Source of the DNA: Closterium sp. NIES-65
Lineage: Eukaryota > Streptophyta > Zygnematophyceae > Desmidiales > Closteriaceae
Direction: 5' to 3'
Length of the DNA: 64,000 bases
Assembly (NCBI GenBank): GCA_948144175.1
Contig: CANXME010000803.1
Coordinates: 992,001 to 1,056,000, forward strand
The notes below the pieces were generated by a model. The model searched no databases. It was not told the DNA's origin and worked only from the letters and a program-made list of their open reading frames with translations. This document shows positions 21,214-31,776 of the stretch, piece after piece. Both the position numbers and the translations under genes were made by a program. Positions within the stretch are counted from its first letter, which is position 1. Every line of letters begins with the position of its first letter.

Positions 21214-23548
21214 GTGAAGCGTCTACAACGGGGCCTCAGTCGGAGGAAACTGGGAGGAGTGAGGGGCAGCCCGCTGGCGCCCCTCGACACAGGGGACACA
21301 GGAGGGGCCAGGGCTCTGAGGAAGGGGAGGGAGGGACCGGGGGAGACCAGACACAAGAAGACGGGAGGCCATGCCTCTGAGCCGAAGCAGAGAGGGGTGA
21401 CCAAGGCGGTGGTGCCAGAGGAGAGTCTCGTGAGACAGGAGACGACACGAACAAGGGGCAGACTCAGGACCAGACCTGGACGCTGCAGCAAACACCTGAC
21501 CCGACGCAGCTACCCGACCAGACTCAGCAACGGGAGGAGACGCAGTGGTCAGTGTGTACAGGCTCGACCCTGGCTGACGGGTAAACGTAGCCAGGTGTCA
21601 GCCTGTGCTAGCCTCTGTGCAGTGCGTCACCCTTTGACGAGCAGGAGTGAACTGGTGGACACCCGCATCCTGTAGGTCAGCACCACTCACGAGGTTCGTA
21701 CAGAACGAGGGGAGGTAGAGACCAGACAGGGTGCCAGAGGGAGCCGTCGGACATGGGAGGACTGTGGAGAAGCGAGACAGGACAGGACCCCCAGAGGGGT
21801 CAGCCAGAGACACCGCAACAGGCCGACTAAGCGGCGCGAGTGAGGTGCAGTCCCGAAAGAAGGAGCGAGACGCTCCAGAGTCAAGGGTGAAGGTGAGGGA
21901 GGCCGAAGCCGACGTAGTACCTGAGAGCTCAGACTCACTAGTACCTGAGAGCGCAGACGCACTGGCACCTAGAGCAGCAGCCTCACCAGTATCTAGAGCA
22001 GCAGTACCAATGCCCGGGTCGGGCGGGAAACACCGGTAACAGTCACCCTCATCACTAATAGTCACAGCATACATGGCAGCAAGGATAGCATCAAAGTCAA
22101 GATCATAGATAGCTATGCCTGCCCTAGACAGCTCTCCCCAGCGGGGGATCTCAGTGGCCTCCGGGAACTGCTGACGCCAAGCGTCCGTCAGGCGGCCAAA
22201 GCAGCACTGGGTGGGGTGGGCACCCCCACACTGCTCACCCGCGCGGTCGCCGGTGCGAAGGACGTAGGTGCAGGGACCAAAACCCCCACCACGCTGACGC
22301 TGCGTGTACCACTCACGGAGCTGCTGAGGGGGGGGGGGGATGTCACGAGAACGCTGCTGCTGCTGCTGCTGTTGGCGCTGACCACCACCAGTGCTGCTCT
22401 GTTGCGAAGCGCCACCCCGACCACCTCCACCACCTCCACCACCGCCTCCTCCACCTCCGCCACCACCGCCGCCTCCGCCAGTACCGCCACCGCCTCCGCC
22501 GCCTCCGCCTCCACTGCTGCCACCGACACCTCCACCCCCGCCACCACTCCCACCGCCACCCCCACTCCCTCCGCCGCCTCCACCTCCACCTCCACCGCCC
22601 CCGCTAGCTCCACCCGCGCCCTTGCCCCCCTTGCCCTTGCCAGGGCGGTGTCTCCCGCTAGGGGCAGACGCCGCACCGACCGACTCAAGACCAACGAGGT
22701 TGGCCGCAGCGGCAGAGGCGACAGAGGGCAAAAGGGGGGAAGGAGAACACCCCTCAAAGATGGGGGTGCGAGGGTCACCACGAGTGGCCCCTACAGCGAC
22801 TATGCTCTTCTCGGCCGCTAGGAGGGACTTCTCGAGGAGGTCAACAGTGAGAGTGGTGGGACAGACTGAGAGGAAGTGGTCCCTGACTACACGAAGGGAG
22901 TCAGGGAGACGAGTGACTATGAAGTAGAGAGTGATGTACATGGGGGGGGGGGTTCTTGGCGCAGAAGTCAGCAGGAAGCGCAGCGGGGTAGCGAGTGTCA
23001 CTATTGCGGAGGTGCGTAATGAGGTCAGCGACTGTGGGAAAGGCAGCAAGGTCAGGGAAGAGGTACGGTAGCATGAGACGGCTCAGTGCAGTGTCAGAAT
23101 ATTATTCTTATGTTCTAGCCTGTAGTGGGGTGCTCTATAGCGAGTACAACCCTTCTAGGGTTTGCTATTTGTGTCCCCATTTCTGCTAGTTCATTCCTCT
23201 TTCTTTCTTCAAACTTTGTCATGCAGCAGTGGCAGGGGAGGAGTAGCGCACAACTACAGCGTCGTACAAGGTCTGAGCACTCTTGTACTGACTAAAGTGC
23301 GCACGCTCAGAGGTAGGGAGGTGGCGATGCACAGCAAGACGTGCAGCAGCATCGCGCGTGGCCCACAGGGAGCGAACAGTAGGGTCAGCATCAGCAGCAG
23401 GGGCAGGAGAGGCGCCAGAGGTGAGGTCAAAGAGAGAAAGGCCGTCTACCCTATCGCACTGTTAGAACAGCTGCAGGTCGTCGACCCAGACCTCAAAGTC
23501 AATGGCGCGACCCTGAGCGTCAAAAGCTAGGACACTAGGGGTAGCCAT
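21214..23548 (-). pseudogene. copia-1 C Gag, protease and integrase zinc domain
   Basis: Minus-strand frame from the ATG at 23548 (reads MATPSVLAFDAQ, as in A). It is interrupted by a solo LTR at 23092-23221 and continues through Gag, the polyglycine tract (about 22640-22400), LREWY motif, zinc finger (CTYVLRTG...CCFGRL) and protease (DSGAS near 21875). A TGA at about 21598-21600 replaces the CGA seen in A. The integrase HHCC region follows. A TAG at about 21223-21225 replaces CAG just before the integrase core. Gag itself is interrupted only by the solo LTR. Confidence 0.85.
23092..23221 (+). repeat. solo LTR of copia-1 (B type) inside copia-1 C gag
   Basis: 130-bp LTR, TGTCAGAATATT...CTTTGTCA, plus orientation, flanked by a perfect 5-bp duplication TGCAG (23087-23091 and 23222-23226). 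Near match to the 5' LTR of B. It is left by recombination between the two LTRs of a full element that entered C. Removing it with one TGCAG restores the gag frame (…PATAALSRL…). Confidence 0.95.
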
Positions 23549-24582
23549 GACAGCAGTAGACTAGCAGTAGTGATTGTAGGACAGGGGCAGTGCACTGACA
23601 GAGGTACCGTTCTCACCAGACAGGGCGGTTCGGGCAGCTCAGCAGCACAACAACACGGCAACACTGCTGCTCGGCCGGCCCAGCAGCAAGAGCAGCTCCG
23701 CAGGACCAGCGGCTCAGCTCCTCAGGCGGCTCGGGCGGCGCAGGCGGCTCGGGCGGCTCGGGCGGCTCGGGCGACTCGGGCGGCTCGGGTCCTCAGCGGC
23801 ACAGGCGGCTCGGGCGGCTCGGCTCCTCAGCGGCTCAGGCAGCTCGGGCAGCTCAGGCTGCTTGGGCGGCTCGGGTGGCTCACGTGGCTCGGGCGGCTCG
23901 GGCGGCTCAGGTGATTTGGGCGGAGCGGGCGGTGTAGGGCGGCGGGGCCGCAAGGGAGGTGGTGGGGCCGCGGTGGAGAATGGCGGCGGGGCCGCAACGA
24001 AGGGCGGCGGGGCCGCAACAAAGGGCGGCAGGGCCGCTAAGAAGGGCGGCGGGGCCGCGTCGAGAGAGGCGGCGGGGCCGCAAAGAAGGGTGGCGGGGCC
24101 GTGACGAAGGGCGGCAGGGGCCGCGACGAAGGGCGGCAGGGGCCGCGACGAAGGGCGGCAGGGCCGCGACGACAGAGGCGGCGGGGCCGCGACGAGGGGT
24201 GGCGGGGCCGCGACGAAGGGCGGCAGGGCCGCGACGAGAGATGGCGAGGCTGCGACGAAGGGCGGCAGGGCCGCGTCGAGAGAGGCGGCGGGGCCGCGAC
24301 GAGGGGTGGCGGGGCCGCGACGAAGGGCGGGGCCGCGACTAAGGGCGAGGCCGCGACGAAGGGCGGGGCCGCGACGAAGGGCGGGGCCGCGACGAAGGGC
24401 GGGGCCGCGACTAAGGGCGGAGCCGCGAGGAAGGGCGGCGGGGCCTAATCGACGGGCGGCGGGGCCTCTAGGGCGGCTCGACAAAGCGAGAGAGGGCCCG
24501 GAGCGCGACTCAGGGCGAGCGCGCTTCGGGCAGGAAAAAAAAATCGATGTGGTGGGCCCTAGGCACAGTTCCCACGGGGGAA
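23549..24582 (-). repeat. GC-rich repeat leader of copia-1 C
   Basis: Non-coding leader between primer site and gag. About 23720-23900 is an array of the 9-base GGCGGCTCG unit (reverse complement of the unit in A). About 23935-24450 is an array of units near 18 bases such as ggcggggccgcgacgaag. Apparent ORFs on both strands are Arg/Gly/Pro-rich by composition. Total length is about 1 kb, like B. Confidence 0.78.
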
Positions 24583-24596
24583 CCAGCTCGATATCA
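24583..24596 (-). other. primer-binding site of copia-1 C
   Basis: In element orientation TGATATCGAGCTGG directly after the LTR end. It resembles the initiator tRNA-Met complement with one substitution and one missing base, so priming may be weak or a variant tRNA may be used. Confidence 0.6.
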
Positions 24597-24718
24597 TGAG
24601 AAAAGTAGAACGAGAATGAATGAACTATGGAATGAAAGTGATACAAGTATGCAACCCTAGAAATGTGTACCCCATATGGGCTACCCCACTATAGCCTACA
24701 GAATGTTATAATTTGACA
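24597..24718 (-). repeat. copia-1 C 5' LTR
   Basis: 122 bp, identical by eye to 18651-18772. Followed by the GCTGT duplication and the resumed gag of gypsy G1. Confidence 0.95.
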
Positions 24719-25315
24719 GCTGTTACGTGGACCGGCACTCGAGTGGATCTTCTACAGTGACGTAGCCCGCGGGGAGAAAACGTGGCAGCAGTTTCGGGCA
24801 GATTTTATCGAGCGTTTCGAACCGATTAATACGACCTACATGGCGCGGCAGCAGATACACCAACACAAACAATACGGTAGTGTAGCAGAGTACACACAGC
24901 AGATGGAGCTACTGTTCAACCGCATCACCGACCTGACCGAAGGCGAAAAAATCTAGGCGTACACAGAAGGGTTAAAAATAGAGATTCGACGACAGGTGAT
25001 CGCGGCGAATTACGACAGCTACAAAGACATCGTGCGTGCTGCCGAGCGATACGATGCGCTGACTCGAGGTCAACCCGAAACATGACGTTTCGCGCCGAAC
25101 CGTACATTCGGCACGGAGCGATCGGCACCCCCCACGTTCGCCGAACCGATGGATATCGACAAGTTGGACGCGAAGCAGCAGTCGGCGAAATGTGAATTTT
25201 GCGGCGCAGCAGTGCATCAAATCTTGTCGTGCTACAAAATGAAGAAAGCACGTGCGGCACTCCGGGACGGTAACAGTGGAGCACCCCCGAAGTCAAAAAA
25301 CGGAAATCGCCAGTA
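24719..25315 (+). pseudogene. gypsy G1 Gag, C-terminal part with zinc knuckle
   Basis: Continues the G1 Gag domain (LEWIFYSDVARGEKTWQQF, QYGSVAEYTQQMELLF) and ends with a CCHC zinc knuckle C-X2-C-X4-H-X4-C (CEFCGAAVHQILSC, about 25192-25233), which would bind the element RNA. In-frame stops: TAG at 24954 (probable former CAG), TGA at 25083 and TAG near 25314. Confidence 0.85.
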
Positions 25316-25372
25316 GCCGCGGATCGGCCTGGCGATCGAGTAAAGATCCGAAAAGCAGGAAAAGGCGACGAC

Positions 25373-25966
25373 GTGGCGACTTCGGAGCGGGTGAAAAAAG
25401 GAGAAAATGATGGCGCGAATCTAAAACGTCACGACCGGCCGGCATCAGGGGAAATCGCCGAGGTGAATGGAGGCTCCGCGAAAAAAGACTCTTCACCGAC
25501 CGGGAAACTCCAGCTGAACACCCACGAAAGTAAGAATTCATTAAAAGTATCCTATAAAGATGCTCTCACGAAGAATATTGCTTCTCGTGGTTTTCAAGCC
25601 TTCAAAAAATTCAGGGGAGGTTTAGAGGCCAAGAAAAAGCCTTTAGAAATTATTCAGGTGCCTGAGAAGTTGGGCAAAGTACTACGGAGCGTAGAAAAGG
25701 GTCGTGCGTTCCGTGACGTTAATATTCTCTCCCCGCAGCACAGTGTTAAGGCTCCCCGTTGCCCACAGGTGAAGCCTACACAACTGCCAAGGCTTAGAGG
25801 AGACATCCAGGCTAAGGAGAAATTATCCATGCCTCGGAAAAATCCTCCTACTCCCCAGGTGAAGTTGGAAAGAGCTGAGTCAGGTATAGGAAAGAGGGAA
25901 GGTATTAAGTTTGATGTACCATATGATCCTATTAACGAGACCCTCTTTGGCTACTCAGAACAGTAG
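25373..25966 (+). CDS. unrecognised 197-codon spacer ORF between Gag and protease of G1
   Basis: Open frame ending TAG at 25964, just before the protease. Lysine-rich and proline-rich, with no zinc finger, protease or transmembrane motif that I recognise. From about 25525 the sequence is visibly less GC-rich than the Gag before it. It has no stop, whereas gag before it has three. It could be a family-specific Gag tail or spacer, or a captured host segment. I do not recognise the protein and assign no function. Confidence 0.5.
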   Translation: MATSERVKKGENDGANLKRHDRPASGEIAEVNGGSAKKDSSPTGKLQLNTHESKNSLKVSYKDALTKNIASRGFQAFKKFRGGLEAKKKPLEIIQVPEKLGKVLRSVEKGRAFRDVNILSPQHSVKAPRCPQVKPTQLPRLRGDIQAKEKLSMPRKNPPTPQVKLERAESGIGKREGIKFDVPYDPINETLFGYSEQ

Positions 25967-26794
25967 AAACCACTAATCCTCGAGGTGTTATGCAATGGGC
26001 GACGCCTCCAGGCACTGGTGGACAGCGGTGCATCTCACTCGATGTGTGACTGCGGAGCATTGGAGAAAATTGGAGAGAAGGCGGAAGAGACCCAGTTTTC
26101 AGCAACCATGGTGGACGGTACGAAGCTTCCTATCCATGGCGAAGCATCACTGCAGCTGCATATAGGTGGGTTGAGGTGGAAACCGAAGCTACCAGTCACC
26201 AACATCAAAGGGTTAGATTTTATCTTGGGGCGAGATTTCCTGAAGCGGTTCAACCCCGAGATCGATTGGGTCAACAGCAAGGTGTGCATCTACAACAACG
26301 GGAAGCGGATAGCACTGCGAAGCTGGACGGATACAAGGGACGTACCTGAAACGATACTGGCACGGTTCGAACAGACGGTGAACGAGAGTAACACGGGTTA
26401 CCTAGCACTGGTTATGGCAGCAGCAGAGGAGGAGAAGCCGAGTTCCGAGCTACCTGCAGTAGTAAAGGAGGTCTTGGAGCAATACGAGGATATAATGCCC
26501 GGTGACCTACCTGCAGGCGTACCTCCAGCACGCACCCACGAGCACGAGATCGTGGAGGAACCAGGTGCGAAACCCGTCTCACGTGCACCATACCGATTGA
26601 GTCCGACTGAACTGACAGACATGAAAAAACAGATAGAGTATCTACTGGACAGACAACTGATCCGCCCATCCACCTCTCCCTACGGTGCACCAGTTCTCTT
26701 CACTCCAAAACCAGACAGCAGCCTATGGATGTGCATCGACTACCGCGCACTGAACAAACAGACAGTAAAAAAAAAATTCCCATACCGCGCATAG
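25967..26794 (+). pseudogene. gypsy G1 protease and start of reverse transcriptase
   Basis: Retropepsin with active-site [11 protein letters not shown] (about 26018) and the C-terminal [14 protein letters not shown], followed by a linker and the RT N-terminus ([49 protein letters not shown]). The frame is lost at a run of ten A at 26767-26776, so slippage there is the likely cause. RT continues in another frame. Confidence 0.88.
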
Positions 26795-27968
26795 ACGACC
26801 TGCTCGATCAACTGCTTGGAGCAACAGTCTTCTCGAAGCTGGACCTACGGTCGAGTTACTGGCAGATCAAGATGGCGGACAACTCGATCCACAAGACGGC
26901 ATTCCGTACCAGATACGGCTCCTACGAATACTTGGTGATGCCGTTCGGACTCTGTAATGCACCAGCAACGTTTCAGGCGGAGATGAATCACATCTTACGA
27001 CCCCTGCTGGACGAGTGCGTGGTGGTGTACCTGGACGACATTCTCATCTACTCCAAGAACATAACGGAGCACGTGGAGCATCTACGGAAGGTGTTCGAGA
27101 TCCTGCGGAAAAACAAGTTACACGTGAAGCTGTCAAAGAGTGACTTCACCTTGAAGAAGGTGCAGTTTGTCGGGCACATGGTGAGTGCCGAGGGCGTACA
27201 CGTGGACCCGCGGAAGATCGAAGCCGTCAAGAAGTGGAAAGTACCAGAGAACGTGAAGGAGTTGCAGCAGTTCCTAGGCTTTGCCAACTACTACAACAGG
27301 TTCCTGCGGCAGTACGCAAAGTTAACAGCGCCACCGACCGACCTACTGAAAAAGGATACGCCCTACAAATGGGATACCCCTCATCAGCAAGCCATGGAGC
27401 AGCTACAGAAAGCACTGACCACAGCCCCAGTACTCATCTTGCCGGATCCAGACAAGGACTACGTGGTGGAAGCAGACGCTAGTGACCAAGCAGTCGGAGC
27501 AGTACTGATGCAGGATCACGGACGCGGTTTGCAGCCCATCGCCTACCTCAGTAAGAAGCTACACGGAGCAGAACTGAACTACCCCATCCATGACAAGGAA
27601 GCCTTAGCGATAGTCATAGCCTTCAAGGAGTGGAGGTGTTACCTAGAGGGAGCCAAGACTACAGTCTATACTGACCACTGCAGTCTCAAATACCTGAAGT
27701 CGCAGCCGACGCTCTCACGACGACAGGTGCGGTGGGTAGACTTCCTGGGTATCATCTACACTACGACATCATCTACAAGCCCGCGCTACACAACAAAACA
27801 GATGCGTTGAGCCGCCCCGGACATGTAGCAGGCATCCAGCTCGACGGGATGAACCCTCTGCTCAAGGGTCTATTCCAACATGGGTACTCCGTGGACGCAG
27901 AAATCGCTACAGCACAGACCAAGAAGTTGTTACAGTGGGAGAAAGACTTAGCTGTAAGGAAGGGTTAA
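26778..27968 (+). pseudogene. gypsy G1 reverse transcriptase and RNase H
   Basis: RVT_1 reverse transcriptase: [37 protein letters not shown], catalytic [11 protein letters not shown] (about 27024). Then the connection ([11 protein letters not shown]) and an RNase H ([37 protein letters not shown]). Near 27745 a small deletion shifts the frame, and the reading continues as [21 protein letters not shown] to a TAA at 27966. Confidence 0.88.
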
Positions 27969-29297
27969 GGAAAGATTTGGGTACCGAATTATGCCCCGCT
28001 ACGGCAAATCCTATTGGAGGAGTTTCACGACGTACCTTACGCGGGACATTTCGGGAGCAACAAGACATTAGCAGGGATAGCAAAGTATTACTACTGGCCC
28101 GGGATGGCAGCAGACGTGCAGCAGTTCGTCACCTCATGCGACACGTGCCAGCGGATGAAGAGCAGCGAGCAGAAAAAAGCAGGGTTACTTCAGCCTCTAC
28201 CTGTACCGGAGCAGCCATGGCAGGTCGTTAGCCTCGAATTCATTACAAGACTTCCTTCGACCTCACGGTGACACGATTCAATCCTCGTAGTAATCGATAA
28301 GTTCTCAAAAATGGGTCACTTCATACCGACCAACGCCACAGCTACAGTTGAAGCAACTGCTCGCCTCTTCTTCGACCGCATCATCACCATCCACGGCATC
28401 CCCGCTACACTCATCTCAGACAGAGACCCAAAATTCACGAGTAAGTTTTGGAAGGAGCTCATGGGACTGTTGGGGACAAAACTTGCAATGTCTTCAACAT
28501 ACCACCCACAGACTGACGGACAGACAGAGCGACTCAATCAAGTGGTTGAACAGTTACTGCGCACAGCTTGCAAGGACGACGTCAGCCACTGGGACACACA
28601 GTTACCGACCCTAGAGTTCGCCTACAACAACGCATCACATGCGGCCACAGGGAAAACTCCTTTCTTCCTGTGTTACGGACGGGAACCACTCACACCACAG
28701 CAGCCTACCACACCGGCACACGTCCAAGCCGCACATGACTTCGTCACCACCATGCAGCAGCTATGGGAGAAGACTCAGCGACGACTCACCACGATGCAGA
28801 CCTCCCAGAAGCAGTATGCCGATCGTCAGTGACGTGATCACTCAGTAGCAGTCGGAGATCAGGTGCTTCTTGACACACGCAACTTGAACCTGTCTCACCT
28901 CCCATCCAAACTCCAGCCTCGCTTCTGTGGTCCTTTTCTCGTTGAGGCACAGGTGACACCAGTTACATTCCGCTTGCGCTTACCTACTACTTGGAAGCTT
29001 CACAATGCTTTCCATGTGCAGCTACTGAAACCCTACAAGGACCCCAACCACCGGTTCCAGGGACGGCAGCTACCGCCACCTCCACCTGTTCTTGTGCAGG
29101 ATGAACCCGAGTACGAGATTGAGCGCGTTCTCTCTCATCGGCGCCGCGACGGCATGACCCTCGAGTTCCTGATACGCTAGAAGGGATACGACCCCACTGA
29201 GGACAGTTGGGTTGCAGAAGCTGATATGGGCAACGCACGCCGTGCTCTCAAGAACTATCTTGTCAAGCAGGGTGTATCTCACGCCACCCAGCTCTGA
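27969..29297 (+). pseudogene. gypsy G1 integrase with C-terminal chromodomain
   Basis: Zinc domain (EFHDVPYAGHFG ... CDTCQRMKSSE), catalytic core with DKFSKMGHF, ISDRDPKFTSKFW and HPQTDGQTERLNQ, an SH3-like part (LQPRFCGPFLV) and a chromodomain (YEIERVLSHRRRDG, KGYDPTEDSWVAE, about 29110-29220). Stops: TGA near 28268 and near 28829 (both probable CGA to TGA) and TAG at about 29178, where chromodomains have Trp (TGG to TAG). The chromodomain would guide integration to marked chromatin. The frame ends at 29295-29297, just before the purine tract and LTR. Confidence 0.9.
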
Positions 29298-29307
29298 GGT
29301 GGGGACG

Positions 29308-29658
29308 TGTGAGAGTACGACGGCTTATGCCAGCTATGCTTGCTTGCCTTTAATTTAGCATGTTATTTCTAGCATAGGATAATCATATGCATGCATGAAT
29401 TGCTTGATTTCCTAGGCTAGGTGCTTTCCTATATTTTATTATAGTTATAGCACCGAGCTAGGTTACGTGCACCGAATTCTGGCCTTTTTGGTTGCCACCG
29501 AATTGCCTTCTACCGAATTCGGTAAGGGTCTGTTCGCGTAACACCTGGTTACGGGGCCTTGTGTCGAGCCTATATATAGTCTTGTGTTGTACCGAGGTGA
29601 TCATTCAATTCTATTCAATTCACATTCTCTTTTCTGAGCTCGATCCTCAATCCTCACA
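29308..29658 (+). repeat. gypsy G1 3' LTR
   Basis: 351 bp, TGTGAGAG...CCTCACA. Same as the 5' LTR apart from a 28-bp gap and a few substitutions. Preceded by the purine tract gaggtgggga and followed by CATTG. Confidence 0.93.
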
Positions 29659-29899
29659 CATTGGGAGGCAGGAAATATGGCGAGGGCCAATCCAAGGCCC
29701 ACGCGGCTCGGGCTCAACCCATCACGCTGAGAATTGCGCGACTGGGTAGCAAAGCACAAGAAGCCTAGCCTAGCAAAGCAATCTTGTTCTCTCGACTTGT
29801 CTACCTAACATAGTAGATTTCTGTTACCATACTCAAGCTATCACAGCTAGGTGACTAGGCCATTCGAGGTAGCCATCCTGTGGGAGCCCGAAACTCTCA
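29659..29899 (+). repeat. gypsy G2 5' LTR, second part
   Basis: Begins with the second CATTG (29659-29663) and aligns with 36554-36760 of the 3' LTR up to gagcccgaaa...tctca. It contains about 34 bp (around 29800-29835) that the 3' LTR lacks. The right edge is 29899-29901. The bases that follow (caagtcgagagaag) are not a clear tRNA-Met primer site. Confidence 0.82.
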
Positions 29900-29935
29900 C
29901 AAGTCGAGAGAAGTGTGCCGGCGATATGGATCGCC

Positions 29936-31776
29936 ATGAGCTGCGGACGCACGTATTCGTGGAGGGAGCGTTCTCCGTCGCGTATGAGGCGCTCAAGGGA
30001 GCGCGGAAGGTCGCCGACGCGCTCGCCATGGAGGGCAGCGTATCGTGCGGATCTGGTGACGCCAACGGGCGTGCAAGGAGAAGGAAGCAGGGAGGATCTG
30101 CGCGTAAGATCGGAGCCTTGGAGGCAACCCGCATCGAGCAATCCGTGGAACCTGGCGGAAGGCCGGCACGGAGTGGACGAAGGGCATCGCGACGGCGACG
30201 TGGAGATGGAATCAGAGGGCAAGCTCGATGATGAAGAAGAAAGGGAAGAGCCCCCGCTTGCTTGTGGTCGCGGAAGGCAAAGTGTCGCTGGCGATGAAGA
30301 ATTCCCCACTGCGCGGGGTGGCGGAAGGCGCGGCCACGCTGGCGACGAAGATTCCCCCACTGCGCGGGGCAGCGGAAGGCATGGCGTCACCGACGACGAG
30401 GGATCCCCCACTGCGCGGGGCGGCGGAAGGCGCAGCAACGCCGGCGACGAAGATTCCCCCATTGCGCAGGGCGGTGGAAGGCGCGGCAACGCCGGCGACG
30501 AAGATTCCCCCACTACGCGGGGCGGTGGAAGGCGCGGCGTAATCGACGACAAGGGATCCCCCATTGCGTGGGGCGGCGGAAGGCGCGGCAACGCCGGCAA
30601 CGAAGATTCCCCCCCACTGCGCGGGGCGGCGGAAGGCGTGGCGTCACCGACGACGAGGGATTCCCCACTGCGCGGGGCGGCGGAAGGCGCGGCAACGCCG
30701 GCGACGAAGAGTCGCCCACTGCGCGGGAAGAAGGGAAGCAGGGGATCAATGAGAGGGATGAGGAAGAGCGGATCCGCCGTGGAAAAGCACGAGAGGAAGG
30801 CAAAGAAAACAGGGAAGGAGAGCTCTCACCTGCCGAACCGCGCGGAAGAGAACAGCGAGAAGGCGGCAGAGGAGTGGAGCGGCAATCGAAGGCGCGCCAA
30901 GGAGGCGGGACAAGTGAGGGGGCACCGGTGGGTGTCTTCCAGTCACCTGAACCAAGGCCAGGGTATGAGCGCTGACGACGCATGGCGGTGGGCGGAGATC
31001 AGCAGCCGGTTAAGGAGAAGTTAGAAGAAGAGCTGGATGACGTGGGACGGCACCAGAGAGGACGCCACGAGTGGGAGGAAAGGCGTGGCGAAGGAGGACG
31101 CTACAAGGAGAAGGGAATGTGTTCACCGAATGATTCAACAGCAGGAGAAGGAGACCGGCAGCAAGGAGAGCGAGAGCAGCATCGCCAGGAGCGGTCTCCT
31201 CCGCGGAGAGAGCGGCAATGGGGTGATCAAGGAAGGCACAAGGGAGATCACGAAGAGCGGAGGAGGAGTCCGAGCCCGAGGAAAATAAGGAGGCCACGAC
31301 AGCGCGGAGAAGGATCCAGCGGAGCGCGGGCGGCACGTGAAGGGCTTGAGCGAGTGCTGTATGGGACTAGCACAGGAAGCAGAGGAGAAAGAGGGAAGCA
31401 GAGAGGGGCTGAGCAAATAGATCGGGGAGGCTCTGGAAGCTGGGATGAGGGGAGATGGAGCGCGACAGCACAGCCAAGAGTGGAGGCGCCCGTACGCTTC
31501 ACGTGGAACGAAGGTACAGGCCCAAGCCTTAAGAACTACCTGATGCAGATAAGCAACGTCAAGTATAGGTGCAATCGCAGCGGCATGGATCCCATCGACT
31601 TCTTCTTAAGCCTGCCAAACACGTTGGGAGGGGAAGCAGAAACCCTATACCGTATGAAGATGGGGGAGTGGCTGAGAAGGGCGGATAAGGATGACGAAGA
31701 CCCCACGGTACTGTTCTTGGAGCGGCTAAGGAAGCATTTCCCTGGGCATACGGCAGCGCGCATCAGGGAATTCTAG
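29936..31776 (+). pseudogene. gypsy G2 Gag
   Basis: Two overlapping frames make up Gag. The first (from ATG 29936) begins with an Arg/Ser-rich stretch (RMRRSRERGRSPTRSPW) and a 17-residue repeat array (30313-30722), where a run of C near 30607 shifts the frame. The second (30982-31776) has a charged Arg/Glu/Gly-rich part, then a retrotransposon Gag domain (RFTWNEGTGPSLKNYLMQI, PIDFFLSLPNTLGGEAETLY, FLERLRKHFPGHTAARI). It ends at a TAG at 31774 that was probably CAG, since FRRRDEES follows in frame. Confidence 0.72.
30313..30722 (+). repeat. 51-bp minisatellite in gypsy G2 gag
   Basis: About eight tandem copies of a 51-bp unit (gcggaaggcgcggcaacgcc... to ...cccactgcgcgggg), coding for a 17-residue unit like GGGRRGNAGDEDSPTAR. 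Copies alternate between NAGDEDS and VTDDEGS types, suggesting expansion of a two-unit block. Confidence 0.85.

Larger units (their letters stand above)
18651..24718 (-). mobile_element. copia-1 C, recent but defective copia element
   Basis: Minus-strand copia-1 element with two LTRs of 122 bp (18651-18772 and 24597-24718) that I read as identical, flanked by the duplication GCTGT (18646-18650, 24719-24723). The interior carries a large integrase deletion, two nonsense codons and an inserted solo LTR. Identical LTRs mean recent arrival, so the point defects and deletion probably predate insertion and the copy was mobilised in trans. Confidence 0.94.
17720..29658 (+). mobile_element. gypsy G1, chromodomain LTR retrotransposon (split by copia-1 C)
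   Basis: Complete Ty3/gypsy element with both LTRs (17720-18098, 29308-29658) flanked by a perfect 5-bp duplication CATTG (17715-17719 and 29659-29663), inserted in the 5' LTR of G2. Gene order is Gag, protease, RT, RNase H, integrase, chromodomain. copia-1 C interrupts gag. The LTRs differ mainly by 28 bp missing from the 3' copy between two ttcg repeats, so the insertion is fairly young, although the coding frame carries several stops and shifts. Confidence 0.93.

Noticed and set aside
23092-23221. Small MITE or SINE in copia-1 C
   Set aside because: Sequence matches the copia-1 B 5' LTR, has TG...CA ends and a 5-bp duplication: a solo LTR.
29936-30231. Separate small host gene at the start of G2
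   Set aside because: Lies between the G2 5' LTR and its Gag domain in the same strand, and runs into the gag repeats; part of the element.
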